Position numbers and translations under genes: made by a program. Below are positions 24,052 to 36,200 of a DNA stretch of 64,000 nucleotides, piece after piece; positions within the stretch are counted from its first letter, which is position 1, and each line of letters begins with the position of its first letter. The stretch is from the NCBI GenBank assembly GCA_018350325.1, contig JAEVLN010000020.1, positions 1,209,796 through 1,273,795 on the forward strand. Direction: 5' to 3'. The stretch comes from Globodera rostochiensis (lineage: Eukaryota; Nematoda; Chromadorea; Rhabditida; Heteroderidae). The notes under the pieces are model-generated. The model was not told where the DNA came from. It did not search any database and saw only the letters and a list, made by a program, of their open reading frames with translations.

Positions 24052-27000
24052 TTAGCCCAAAGTGCTCGGCACGTTCAGCTTCGGCGCCTGCACGGCCTCC
24101 ACAACGTGCACTTTGTTGCGGGATGCGCTGCGCGAAAATTCGTCCGTTGTCCATTCGGCGGGCTCTGCCGAACACAGCAAACAAAAGATGGCATTTGTCA
24201 CTGTCAAAGTGGCGGCGGTGATCAGAAAAACGGACCTAATTTTGTAAAAATTAATTGTTCAAAAATAAAAATAAAAAATTCACCGCCATTCTTCAACGGA
24301 ATTATGCGGTGCAAAAGTGTTTTGCATTATCGGCACCAGCAAAAGTGTTACGGTAATCGCTTAAGGGAAATTGTGCCGATGAAAATGCGCGTTTTGTTTG
24401 CTCTTCTCTCACCCAAAGAGATTTGGCCCATTACGACCAAAGCGTAATGTTTGGCCACCAGCGGCCCGGCTTTGAAGAAGCCGCCGGTAGTGAAACCTTA
24501 AATACGATTTGTTTAAGTCAACGACCTACTAATTAGTCTCTAATTAGTCTAACAAATTGAAATGCTTTACTTACCCAGCAATCCCGCCGAAATGCCCAGC
24601 AGTGCGAGACAAATTGTTGGGTATTCGGTGGGGAAAAAGGCCAAAATTGTCAGGAAGAGGGCCGCGCCGAAAAAAGCGACCGAATTGTACAAACGGAGTT
24701 TATTCGTCTCCGAAATGGCGCGGATCTGACAAATTTGGGGAAGCAATTTTGAGGCCAATCACTTGAAAATGAAAGCCAATTATAATACTAATTGACTTTA
24801 ATTTGTTTTGGAAATCCCTCACTTTGGAAATTGTTTTAATTAAATAAAATACAAAATTAAGCTTTGCCTTGTCACTGGTAAAGCCGGCAAACAGTTTAAT
24901 GCCGAACTGTGCCAACGGAGCCAACGACGCCGAAACGCCGGTGTGGGCAATCGGAAAGTTCAGCACGGAGTTTAAATAGCTAAAATTGTAAAAGTTAAAA
25001 TTTAAATTTATTTCAGAAAGCACTTTGGCGAATAGAGGAACATCATATTGACACAGACCTTAAACGATTGATGTTAAAGCCTGCTTTATTAATTAATAAA
25101 TGTTTTCAGTTAAATCGTACAAAATTTCCGATGGCCGCAATCCAAACAGCCCACACGGAACCTGTAAGTAATCGCTAATTCAAAAACGGCATTCTCGAAT
25201 GCAAAAGCACCGGTTGAAAGGATTTCCTTCAGCGGGATCTTCTTCTGGTACTCCTTGCCCAGCTCGGACTTGCCGACCGCTATTTTGCGCATCTCGACCT
25301 CGCCCACGGAGCTGTGCTTATCTGACACAAAATTGTAAATGTATTAAAGCAAAAATCATATTTCACTTTCTTAAAGGAATTTCTCTTTTTTAAAAGCAAT
25401 TTTAATGTTGTTAAAATCAAATTTAAATTAATTTTCCTCTCACTTGGGCTGTTGCGGAAAAAAATAGGGAAAATGGTAAAAAGCACAGAAGAAGCGGCGC
25501 CATGGACAAAAAAGACGGAAGGCCAACCAAAAAATTCGCACAACGCTCCGCTGACGGGCAGCTTTAAAACTTTTTTTATTTAAAATACCGAATTATTTTG
25601 TACCGTAACCGCCGGGGCAAACTGTACATAAGCGACCAGTACAGAGACGAACAGGCCGTTCTGCTTGTAATATGTCCATTTGGAGGTGAACGCGCCGATG
25701 ACAGGGAAATTGCCGGAAAACGCAACCCCTGGGGGGATTTGAAACAATTTAATGATTAAAATTGGAAAAGCCCTCATAATTCTTACCCTGAAGCACTCGG
25801 CATGCCAACACGTAGAAGAAGCCGAGTTCAATTGCGGCCGGCAGAAAACAGGTGGCCACGGCGGAGAGAAAGCCCAAAAAGGCGAACACCGCCCGAATGC
25901 CGTAATTGTTCACCTGCAAATAATTCAAAAAAGCAAATTTAATTCAATTTTAATGGGTAAAAAGGTAAACTTGCCAATGTGACAACCGCAAAATTGGCAA
26001 TTAAAGCGGCTGCCGCTACCGCTGACGTGAGATATAATTGTTGGTGAGACGTAAATGCTTTTGTAGTTTTGGTGGAAACGGAATCATTTGAATTTGAATT
26101 TGAATTTGAATTGGTGTCAACAAAATGAATGGACGTGGCGTTTCTAGTTTTTTAAAATAAATTATAATTTTGCTTAAATAGAATTAATTTTAAAATGAGT
26201 TTAGGAAGTTTATAATTTTACTTAAATAAAATTAATTTTAAAATGAGTTTAGGAAGTTTATAATTTTACTTAAATAAAATTAATTTTAAAATGAGTTTAG
26301 GAAGTTTATAATTTTACTTAAATAAAATTAACTTAAATAAAATTAATTTTAAAATGAGTTTAGGAAGTTTATAATTTTACTTAAATAAAATTAATTTTAA
26401 AATGAGTTTAGGAAGTTTATAATTTTACTTAAATAAAATTAATTTTAAAATGAGTTTAGGAAGTTTATAATTTTACTTAAATAAAATTAACTTAAATAAA
26501 ATTAATTTTAAAATGAATTTAGGAAGTTTATAATTTTACTTAAATAAAACTTAAATAAAATTAATTTTAAAATGAATTTAGGAAGTTTATAATTTTAATT
26601 AAATAAAATTAAAATTAGCCTACCGATTTTGTCCGTTTCCGTCCCCGCGGCCTCTCAACGCGTCGGCGGCCGCGTCCGCTTGCTCCTCCCCTCCCCCACC
26701 GCCGGGGGGGCTGTTTCTTTCGCTGTGATCAATGCAAATGATGGCAAAGTTAAAACCTTTTGTAAAATTCGCATTTTATTCGTTTTGCCGTTTATTTATT
26801 TATTTATTCTTACACAAAATGTTGGACCAAAGGCTGGCCAGGCACAACAGGCAAAGGACCATCATCAGAAAGCGGGTTCTGGTATGGAACACTTTGGTGC
26901 AGCCTGAGGGGGACGGAGGGATTTGTTGTGAGTGTTCAGACAAATAAAATTAATTGAATTTTAAAAGACATCGAACACTCCCCCCCCCTAATGTGTCTTT

Positions 27001-27538
27001 AACTTCCCCCCCCCCTAATTAACTCCCCCCACCCTAATAATCCCCCCCCTAATGTGTCTTTAACTTCCCCCCCCCCCCTAATTAACTCCCCCCACCCTAA
27101 TAATCCCCCCCCCCTAATTAACTCCCCCCCCCCTAATTAACTCCCCCCACCCTAATAATCCCCCCCCCTAATGTGTCTTTAACTTCCCCCCCCCTAATTA
27201 ACTCCCCCCCCCCTAATTAACTCCCCCCACCCTAATTAACTCCCCCACCCTAATTAACTCCCCCCCCCCCTAATTAACTCCCCCCCCTAATAATCCCCCC
27301 CCCTAATGTGTCTTTAACTTCCCCCCCCCCTAATTAACTCCCCCCCCCCTAATTAACTCCCCCCACCCTAATTAACTCCCCCCCCCTAATTAACTCCCCC
27401 CACCCTAATAATCCCCCCCCCCTAATTATTGTGTCTTTATCGCTTATTACCGTCGCCGTCGTCCCCCCAACCGGCAGACAGCCCAATTTTGGCGTGCAAT
27501 GGCGGCACTATACGCCCATCAATTGGGAAAATTTGCAT
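24052..27538 (-). CDS. SLC17: SLC17-family organic anion / phosphate transporter
   Basis: Fifteen exons fit in phase to 547 residues: 27451-27538, 26814-26903, 26624-26756, 25975-26143, 25787-25913, 25604-25728, 25444-25561, 25211-25321, 25121-25161, 25024-25058, 24868-24979, 24575-24725, 24413-24496, 24284-24359, 24052-24235. The protein follows the SLC17 plan (VGLUT, sialin, nematode relatives). Segments include RTRFLMMVLCLLCLASLWSN (first membrane helix), NYGIRAVFAFLGFLS, GVAFSGNFPVIGAFTSKW, LPVSGALCEFFGWPSVFF, VWAVWIAAIGNF, NMMFLYSPNYLNSVLNFPI, SIKL-like FGIKLFAGFTSDK and GGFFKAGPLVAKHYALVVMG. It ends with APHNSVEEWR and a cytoplasmic tail. The substrate cannot be told from this. Two introns appear to be GC-AG. 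A possible polyadenylation signal AATAAA (24048-24053) overlaps the stop. The first exon is the least certain, chosen because its phase fits. Confidence 0.9.
26150..26615. repeat. AT-rich tandem repeat, 48-bp unit, in an SLC17 intron
   Basis: About nine copies of a 48-bp unit carrying the core aaaatgagtttaggaagttt (changing to aaaatgaatttagg in the last copies). Extra short duplications of the cttaaataaaatta phrase sit between some copies. The array fills most of the intron at 26144-26623. Confidence 0.9.
26977..27423. repeat. C-rich tandem repeat in SLC17 intron 1
   Basis: About 450 bp of alternating phrases ctaattaactcccccc, cctaataatccccccc and taatgtgtctttaacttcccc, with poly-C lengths that vary from copy to copy. 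The blocks repeat in higher-order groups. The array lies between the proposed first and second exons. Confidence 0.88.
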
Positions 27539-28029
27539 TTCAATGGAATTTTTGGCTGATAAAATGTGGAGGGATTCCTCAATTTAAACGAATAAAAGAG
27601 TTAAAAATGTTCGATTATTTTGGCAATCAACGGATTTACGCTTAGAATGGAATGTTTTGGGGGAGGCGGCCACGGTTATGCGTGATACGACGCTCATTTT
27701 CTTCCAAATGATATATTTATTCATTTGATCGATGATCAGTCAGTGATCAAACAATTAGTCGTAATATTGTTGCGCAATTTATGAATTAAATTAAATCGTT
27801 TGAACGTTTTGTTTTTGATGGAACTAATGAATGGCCTTTTGGGTTAATTTGAATTACGGTTAAAAGTCCTTTTTGAACATTTCAATTTAAGGGTTTGTGT
27901 CAAAAATGCCCATCCCTTTTTGTGTTCTGTTGGCGCCGTTGTCACTGGAAGAAAACACAACAAAAGTCCAAAACCCCGCCGGGGAGAGTGTCCCCCCCCC
28001 CTTATCATTTTAGTTTTTTGGCTGCTATT

Positions 28030-28632
28030 ATGGACAAAAATGCGAAGAATTTCCCACGCCCCCAATGTTTGTATAGAATAATAATATTATTTTTACTTTA
28101 TAACTCTGATTGAATTGTTTTAATTCACTTTCGAAAGAATATTATGCCAAACCCTTTTTACTTTATAATTCTGATTAAATTGTTATAATTCACTTTCGAA
28201 AGAATATTATGCCAAACCCTTTTTACTTTATAATTCTGATTAAATTGTTTTAATTCACTTTCGAAAGAATATTATGCCAAACCCTTTTTACTTTATAATT
28301 CTGATTAAATTGTTTTAATTCATTTTCGGGAGAATATTATGCCAAACCCTTTTTACTTTATAATTCTGATTAAATTGTTTTAATTCATTTTCGGGAGAAT
28401 ATTATGCCAAACCCTTTTTACTTTATAATTCTGATTAAATTGTTTTAATTCACTTTCGAAAGAATATTATGCCAAACCCAAAGTGAAGTTGCCCTCCTCG
28501 CGCACCGGTAACGCGGCCAATTTGGAGCGCAAAACTTCAGAAATGGAACGACTGCTGGTCGACGAAGCCAACTTCAAAAGGGCGCAAATTATTTCCGGCA
28601 CAAATTCCCTACGGCGATTTAACGAATATTAA
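28030..28632 (+). CDS. small two-exon gene, 61 residues, unassigned
   Basis: Exon 28030-28066 (MDKNAKNFPRPQ) joins in phase to 28484-28632, which reads LKLPSSRTGNAANLERK then SEMERLLVDEANFKRAQ and ends SLRRFNEY before the stop. The second exon looks coding: a charged, probably helical peptide. The first exon is tentative and was chosen by phase; the acceptor (cccaaag) is weak. The intron is filled by a 65-bp tandem repeat. No family is recognised. It ends 27 bp from the stop of the minus-strand gene at 28660-29106. Confidence 0.4.
28085..28480. repeat. tandem repeat, 65-bp unit, about six copies
   Basis: The phrase agaatattatgccaaaccc recurs exactly every 65 bp, at 28136, 28201, 28266, 28331, 28396 and 28461. 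Copies differ at a few positions, such as cactttcgaaag against cattttcgggag. Copies are contiguous with no spacers. Confidence 0.92.
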
Positions 28633-28659
28633 ATTGAAAATGAAAGCTTTTTACTGAAA

Positions 28660-29106
28660 TTAATTTTTCCCGGTCACCTGCTGATCCCGACGTGTGCCCT
28701 TTGCTTGTACCACCGCCGTCATTGACACGTTTGTACTGCTGCCGAATGTCGTGGACTTTTCGGGCCCGATTCTAAAAAGAAATCATTTCAAATTTAAACA
28801 AAATTTCAGGTCGAAGTCCAAGCCCCCCCCCCTCCCCTACCCTCTGCCTTTGGCGTTCTGTCCTGCCGCTTTGTCTGGCGCAATGCCAATTTTGCCTCGG
28901 GCGACGACCTCCTCCAACTCCAACTCCAACTCCAGCTCAGTGTCCTCCGTCTCCTCCGGTGAACTGACGTAAAATTTATGCCGCTTTGGCAACTGTTCCG
29001 GTGCCTTTTTTGCCTCATTGTCCGCTTGTTTCTGATCATTCTCCAACTCCACGTCGTCCACCGGCACTTCCGCCAACTTTGCCGACACTTTTGGCGATGT
29101 GTCCAT
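28660..29106 (-). CDS. small acidic protein, 125 residues, unassigned
   Basis: Exon 28841-29106 starts at ATG (MDTSPKVSAKLAEVPVDDVE), runs through a charged stretch KRHKFYVSSPEETEDTE and a Glu-Leu run, then VVARGKIGIAPDKAAGQNAK. It joins in phase to 28660-28771 (GPEKSTTFGSSTNVSMTAVV, ending VTGKN). Both junctions are normal gt/ag. There is no signal peptide or membrane segment, and the protein looks largely disordered. I do not recognise a family. Confidence 0.6.
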
Positions 29107-32100
29107 TTTGAATTACAAAATCAATTTGAATGCAAAACAAATGGGCAAATAATTATATTAAAATAATTCTATTGAATAAATAAATTTAAAAACTTTCTAA
29201 TCTACTCGAATTTTAACATTGAAATGAATGCTAGCCCTCCGGGCTACGATCACGTGATCAGCAGAAGAACGGTCATCGATTACGATGATTTATGATTGTG
29301 GGCATTGGGGGATGATCATTTTCGGGTTGTCTCGTCGCCACGGGAAGCGCGCGCGATTGATTGTTCACCAAAATAAAAAAATTGGGCAGAATTTTACTCG
29401 ATAAATACATATTTTGACTAGTCATCGCTCGGAGAAACGCAAATTAAAATGAAAAATGCCCAAGCAAAACAAAAAAAGAATTGAGAAATTTGTGTGATAA
29501 CCATTACAGTCACTTTAAATACCGTAATTTTGGTTTACAGTATTCCCAAGCTGTGTAAACACCGTAATTAATCACTTCTGTCTTAACAAATTGATCATCC
29601 GTTTGCGACTGTTAAACAAATGATAAAACCCCAAAGCACAAATTGCTGTGTTATTAATAAATGTGTTCGCCCGCCGGTGTAACAATCGCCGGGGGGGGGG
29701 GGACAAATCCATCGTCCGTCGCGAGACAAATTCATCGACAAATGATTAATAATTAAAAATGTTTGAATAAAGTTTTTAAAATATATATTGAGAAATTTTT
29801 TGACAATTTTGGGGGAATTTGATGCGACACAAACGCTTTTGTATTTAATATTAGTTGTTTATGAAACAATTTTTTGGCGTTTTGATGCGATTTTGGAGCC
29901 GCGCGGGGAAATTTGGGGGGATTTGATTTGTATGGAAAGGACGGAACAATTCAATTCATTCATTGGGCGTGAAAAGGTCGACCGACCGACCGATGGCGAC
30001 GGACGGACTGTGTGAATTGTGTGGGCAGGGAATTTGTTTTGCGTAATCCGTCGAATTGTCCCCCCCCCCAAACAAAGGAAAAGCCCCCGGGGGGAAATCC
30101 GGATATTCCATTGGAATTGAATTCAATTCCTTCACAATGTTCGGCCATTGTCACCGGCTTAAATGCTCAAAAATAAAAGTTGAAAGTTTATGATCAAAGC
30201 AAATTATTCCCATAAATGCGATTTTTCGATGTTTTTCACTATTCAATGATCGCCCTGTTTTGGCCGCCCCTCAACCCAAATTCCAAAGCCATTCAAAAAC
30301 CCATTAGAGAGAATTAAATGGGTTTTTTTCACAATTTCAGCTCCTCCGATAAACACTTTTTTGTGTTTGGTGGTTAGAAAGCGATCATTTGGCCCTAATT
30401 GGCGTCCGTCGTTCATCGGCAAAAGATGAAAAATAATTTCATTTCTTTGACAAAAAACGGCGGCTGAAGATCAAAAATAATAAAACAATTTTAAAGAGGT
30501 ATAATTACTTAATTAGATAACTTCCGCGAAATGACTTTGTGTCCAAACATTGGGAGGGTAAAAACGGTTAATTTGGCTTATTTCGATGTGCCAACATTTA
30601 ATGGTTATTTTCTGCTAATGATTCACAAAAAGTAAAACTTAAGAGAATTTGTTTCGGTGAACTGGCGACATTTTAGGGGGTAAAATGATCAAAGATTGGG
30701 AAGTCTTGACCGGAGCATTCAGTTGGAATACTTTTACTCATTTTGGAACGATCGGATTGAATTGAAGGTTTTCTGTCTAAATAACATTAATTGAACGATC
30801 TCAAGTCCAAAATGAGTGATCGGATTCTCGGGAGTTGATTTTACTAAACTTTATTTCCTCCTCCGAATGTGTTGATTTGTGAGTCTCAAATTTGTCAAAA
30901 TTGTTAACTTTCCCCCCCTCCCTCCCCCACGGCGATGTTTGTTTGCCTTTGCCCGTCGTCGTAACCAAAGCATTGACGACTTATGATCCGGTGGGGCCAA
31001 TGTCAAATTAAAGTAAATAAAAGTTCGGGTGGGCCTTCGCCGCCAACGAATTGTGTCAAAACATTCTCGCTCCTTCCCCCCCCCCCCAGGACAATGACCG
31101 ACAAAGGAAATTTGAGATTTGGAGCAAAGGAAATTTGAGATTTGGAGAAAAGCTCGGGAAAGCAGAAAAGTGATCAGTGATCAGCAGTGGTTACGCATCT
31201 CTTCAAAAAGTCGGCCAAATGTTTAAGCAGCAGCTGACCGAACGCATTGGACACGCGGACGTTGGCCCATCTCCGGTGGAAGCGCCCAAACCGAACATTT
31301 CCTGGAGCAACTCGTCCAGTTTTGGGATGCCATTTTTATTTGGATTATTTGGGACGATTTTGAATATTGGAGAGAAGGCATTCCGTAACTTACGACTCAG
31401 CGCGACAATTTGGCACAAAATCCTAACACGCTTTAATTGAAACTTTTATGAGAAGCCGAATCAGTTGGGTTTTTGTTTCATTTGATTTTTCCTAATTAAT
31501 TAATTAATTATGATTGATCGCGTCAAAACGCCGACGCCAAACTGTCCGATTCCGCCCGTAGTGCAAATGAACTCATACGAATCCATCAAGCAGGTCCATA
31601 TTTATTGACCTCTTCTGCTGTTTTTTGTTCAACAACAGCAACCCGTACAACCAACATGCACATATAATTGTACTTTTATCCAATCGTCAAATTTCGCCTA
31701 AAATAGGACAAAACAATGCTCGGAAATGCTACAAACATTGTGCGGTGATTTAACTGATCGATGTGTTCAAACAAATTTAAGAGAAGGGTAATTTGCTAAT
31801 GTAAGAATGGACGACCGACCTACTAAAATAACAATGAATTTCTACTATTTTTATCAGAATAAAGTTAAGGATCCAATCGTTGGAAATGTACCAAAAAATA
31901 TATTGGGGAATAAAATTCACGAGGAGAGGAACCAATCCTAGGAATTTCGGGGATTATACGGTGACGGTTTGTGACGGTAACGGATGGGTGAGAGAAGCAA
32001 CACACGACATACAGTAGGAGGGAATGAAATACAACAAAGTCTATTCGGTTACGATATGCGACACAATTGGAGTGTGCTGTAGCGGGGCACAGTATACCTG

Positions 32101-33251
32101 TTGAGTGGCCGAATTCACTACAAAGAAGCGGAGGAGGGAGGAATTTAGACAAATTGTTGAGAAGAGTGTTCGAGACTGTCCAAGTCCCCTGGCTAAAAGA
32201 GTAACATAATTAGGAGGACTCCAAAACCTATTCCAATCGGCTCTCCAAAATGGCTTGTACGATACGATGGCATTCACAATACCGGGACTCTCGAACACCT
32301 CCAATAAATTAGTGTGGTGAATGTGTAAGGGTTGGCTGTTCTACTAATGAAATGACGGATTCTGGAGATTCGGGGGGAGGAGGAAAAGGCCAAATGCGAG
32401 GGGAGACAGAAGACAGACACGGCTCTAAAGGGATAAGAAAGGCACGAAAACGGCAACGAGGGCTCCGACGTTGGCTCAACAAAATAATGCAAAAAAAAGG
32501 GAATCGGTCAGCAGACAAAAGAATGACACCCAACCAGATGCAGCAATTGGTGGATATGTCGTAATATGTACACAGAAAAGCGCTAATGAGACAAAATAAA
32601 TATATCCCGCAAAACATTTAAATCCGAAAATGGTTAAAACACTTGAAAAAAAGGATATGCGCTGTATGATTTTTACAATTGTGTTAGTGTATGGTCATTA
32701 GCTACCGAATAGCAAACAAACGAACAAAAAAATATCGGAATAAAAATTCGCAATTTATTCTCTACGAGGGGAATGTGTGTATTAAACACTGCTCCTGCCG
32801 AACTGACAAATGAGTACACACAAAATAAAATCAAAGCCAATCATCATAACTTCTAAAACAGACGATAATATAATGAGAAGGGGGGGGGGGAGGGAGTGTG
32901 CGGTAACATATGCTGAGAATGATGAAAAATTCGTGAGAAATACACCTACGAGGCACGAAACGTGGACGAATGTTTCCAAATTTTTGACTCAAATCTTTTT
33001 TTGAAAATGAAATTCCAAAAATTGTTTGTCTCCTGGCGCCGTTTACGTCCCTAATACGCATATTTACGCGAAGGATGAAAGGGGAAAAAAACACTACACA
33101 ACATATATTTAACCTAGGGAATAGAAAACGAAAAAAATTCGAAAATCATCGTTTTCACCGCATTCATCAGCGTTCAGCATACAGGCGGAGGTTGGACGGA
33201 GGAAATTAAGCGCTGTTGTCGTTGTTGTTCCGATTCTGCACCCACTGTCTC
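29107..33251. other. intergenic region with weak exon candidates
   Basis: Mostly AT-rich. Two plus-strand pieces look slightly coding: 31177-31300 (LQKVGQMFKQQLTERIGHAD, loosely like the start of a BAR-type domain) and 31510-31593 (MIDRVKTPTPNCPIPPVVQM, ending SYESIKQ before gt). They could not be joined. The stretch from about 32000 to 33251 lies just downstream of the minus-strand Q-rich gene and may be its 3' UTR. Frames at 32041-32617 have no recognised content. Confidence 0.35.
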
Positions 33252-36200
33252 TCAAGGGTACGCCCACGGGTTGCTGCCGTTCAGCATCTGCTGCTGTTGC
33301 TGCAGACGATGGACAGCGGTGACGTTGCTGCCGTTACCGTAGTAGTAGGCTTTCCACGGATCTTTGCCACTTCCGACACCGCATCCGATGGACGGCACTA
33401 TCGGCGTAAACAGCGGCGAATCGGCTGTGATTGGCTGTTGCTGCTCAACCACATAGGACATTGTTGGCGCAGACGCCAGCGGAGTGCACAGACTGTTACT
33501 GTTCTTAGACAATGCAAGGTTCGGGTTGTACAACAACGACGACGACGACATCGAAGGCGGCATTGGCAGGTCGGCAATGAATTGGTCCACGTTGAACTCG
33601 TAGGGCAGGTATGAGACTGCTGGCGACTGGGCCAAGCCCTTGTTGTTGTTCAACTGTCGTTCATCAACACCACTACCGTTGAGGAGAATTTCGCCCGGAC
33701 TGATCGGCTCGTACGCGGTAGTCGAAGCGTTCACAATGTTACCAATGCCGCAGCCGCTGATGGGCATCGGCTTCGTGCATGTAAGTCTGTAAAATAAAAA
33801 AACTTGAATTTGTAATTTGTAAAAATAAAAAAACGGGACAACAAATAGCGAAAAGACAAACAAAGGTCTCAATGCCCCCTCACAAAAAAAAACGAAGAAG
33901 AGACTTTGTCAAGAAAAAAACGCAACCCCTACCTAGTCTGCGGAAAGTTTTTAAATTACGTAAACGACTTTTTGAGAGTTCAAAACAACAAGTCTCGTCG
34001 TCCCGACCAAAGAATCCGCCGTTCAACCCCTTACAAACGTACTTCAGCGAGCTCGGCCTCTTCTTGCTGCCGCTTCCGTAGTGATTGTTGGCCTCGCTTC
34101 CGATCGGCGCAATCTTTTGCTGCTGCTGTTCGCTGCTTATCACCGTCTTCCCCATCATTTCCGTCATGTACTCGTCCATCATGCCCCAGCCGTACATTTC
34201 ATCCTCCTCAACGGAGGACACCGAGGCGGCTGTCGTCGTTGCTGTGCTCAGCGTGAACGGCACCTCTATCGAAGACTGTTCATTCTTGTTGTTGTTCATC
34301 TTATGCTGTTGATTCTGTTGCTGCTTGCCACAGTTGGTGTCCAACGGCACTACCTCGCTGCTCGCATCGTCGCCACTCCAATAGAACTCGTAAGGCTCCT
34401 CAAATGAACCAGTGGACAATGCCGTCGTCGTTGTGTTGCTGCCATCGTTGACGGCGACAGCAGCAGTAGTAGTAATAATGCTCGACGATCGTTCAGTGTT
34501 TCGTTTCTGAAAAATTAATTAAAAAATTTTAAATAGGCATCCAACACTTTGAAAAGCGGGAATTGATTTGACATTCTGAGACTACAGATCTTTAAAATTT
34601 TTGTATTTATGCGATAAAAAATGTCGGCTAATCCCACTTGTTGCGGTGGTGTCGATGGCACAATGCCGCCCAGCGGGTGGTGGTCCCATTTGTCGCACGG
34701 CAGTTTCAGACTGGCGCCATCGTTGTTGTCCAGTTGCTGCTGGCGCTGAGTTGGCCTGACAAGCGTCGGTTGAACGACGTTTTGCTGCTCTTGTGAATCG
34801 TCCGCAATAAAGGCATCTAACAGCGACGGTTTGGTGTCCATGTCCAAAAGGGAACGAATGTTGTTCGTTGACGAAGATTTGTTAAACTCTGCAAAATGGG
34901 ACAGTCAACTAAATTCTTTAAAAAGTTTGGCATTTGAACATTCAAGGGAGACCAGGACATATTTCAATAGGACAATTTTCGAATCATAATTCCGAAAATC
35001 ATTTTAGGAAACGCTGATAATCTCTAAAGTCTAATTTTAGAATACCAAATCAATAACCTGTCGACATTTCATTGCCCAAATTGTTGTTGTCGAAGTTGTT
35101 CTGCTGCTGTTCCATCATCATCATCTTCTGTTGTTGCTGTTGCTGCTTCAACACCAGCTGTGCCGCCATCGCCGCTATGTCACAGCAGCAGGCGACACCA
35201 GTCGAACTAGGGCAGCAGCGCAACTGCGAGCAAAAACAAGGCTGTGCGGCAGCAACAGAACGGTAATGGTGGTGGTGTTGCTGACTTTGTTGGGCCAAAA
35301 GAATCATTTCTTGCAGCTCCATCGGGTTCAGCTGCGGTGCCGGCTGTTGGTAGGCTTGGTAATGCTGGAGGAACGATAAGGCGGTAATATAATTTAAGTC
35401 AGAAAATTGTAATTTATTATTTTTATCAGCAAAGGAAATGAGTCCCTTTTTCTATTGTATTTCCATGACGCCCCTTTCAATGTTCATCTACTGTCGCAAT
35501 TACCAGTGGTTGAATTTTGCGATGAGGAGCTTTCTGCTGCTGTTGGCCTCCCCCAGGCGACGCGGACTGACGTTGCTGTTGCGCCGTGTTCGTCTGCTGT
35601 GATTGACCACAACCACCGCCGCCCAACAACGGCGAGCAGTACGACAACGATGAAGACGACGTGCCACCCTGGGACGGCGAAGTGCCGTCGGCGGTCACGA
35701 CGCCGCCTGCCTGCGGCTGACGACGTTTCCAACCGTCGAAAGAGGCCATTTCGTAGTAGAAGCCATCCGTGGCCGGATCATAGTATCTGACAAATGAAGG
35801 GTAAAACCGGAATAAAATAAAATCCGTTAACTTTTTTACGAGATACCCAAAAATTTTCGCCTATTTTGCACTGCTTTCCAAAATTTCTTTCACTTTTACA
35901 AATCCATCGCTTTTTAATTCGATGAGCTAATTTGTATTTAATTCCATGCAATTTTCTTCACTTGATGTTCGTTGACGGCGTTGGTGAAACCAAATGGTCG
36001 GGCGGCGATTGTTGTGTTGCAGCGAATTTGCTCAATTGCTGCGGCGCAGCCAAAAGTGACGGCATATTGGTGGCGGAGGACGGCATCGTTCTCGCCTCGA
36101 GCGTTTTCTGTTTCTGGTGAAACAAATAAATATTCACCCGCAAAAGTTATAAAGTAAATGAAATTCTAGATTATAGGATAAACAATTTGTTTAAATATTC

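Noticed and set aside
28085..28480. Regularly spaced 65-bp repeats considered as a CRISPR array
   Set aside because: Copies are contiguous with no unique spacers, there are no cas genes, and the DNA is eukaryotic.
31177..31440. Possible BAR-domain N-terminus (LQKVGQMFKQQLTERIGHAD)
   Set aside because: The resemblance is short and the downstream residues do not continue the domain; kept only as a weak note.
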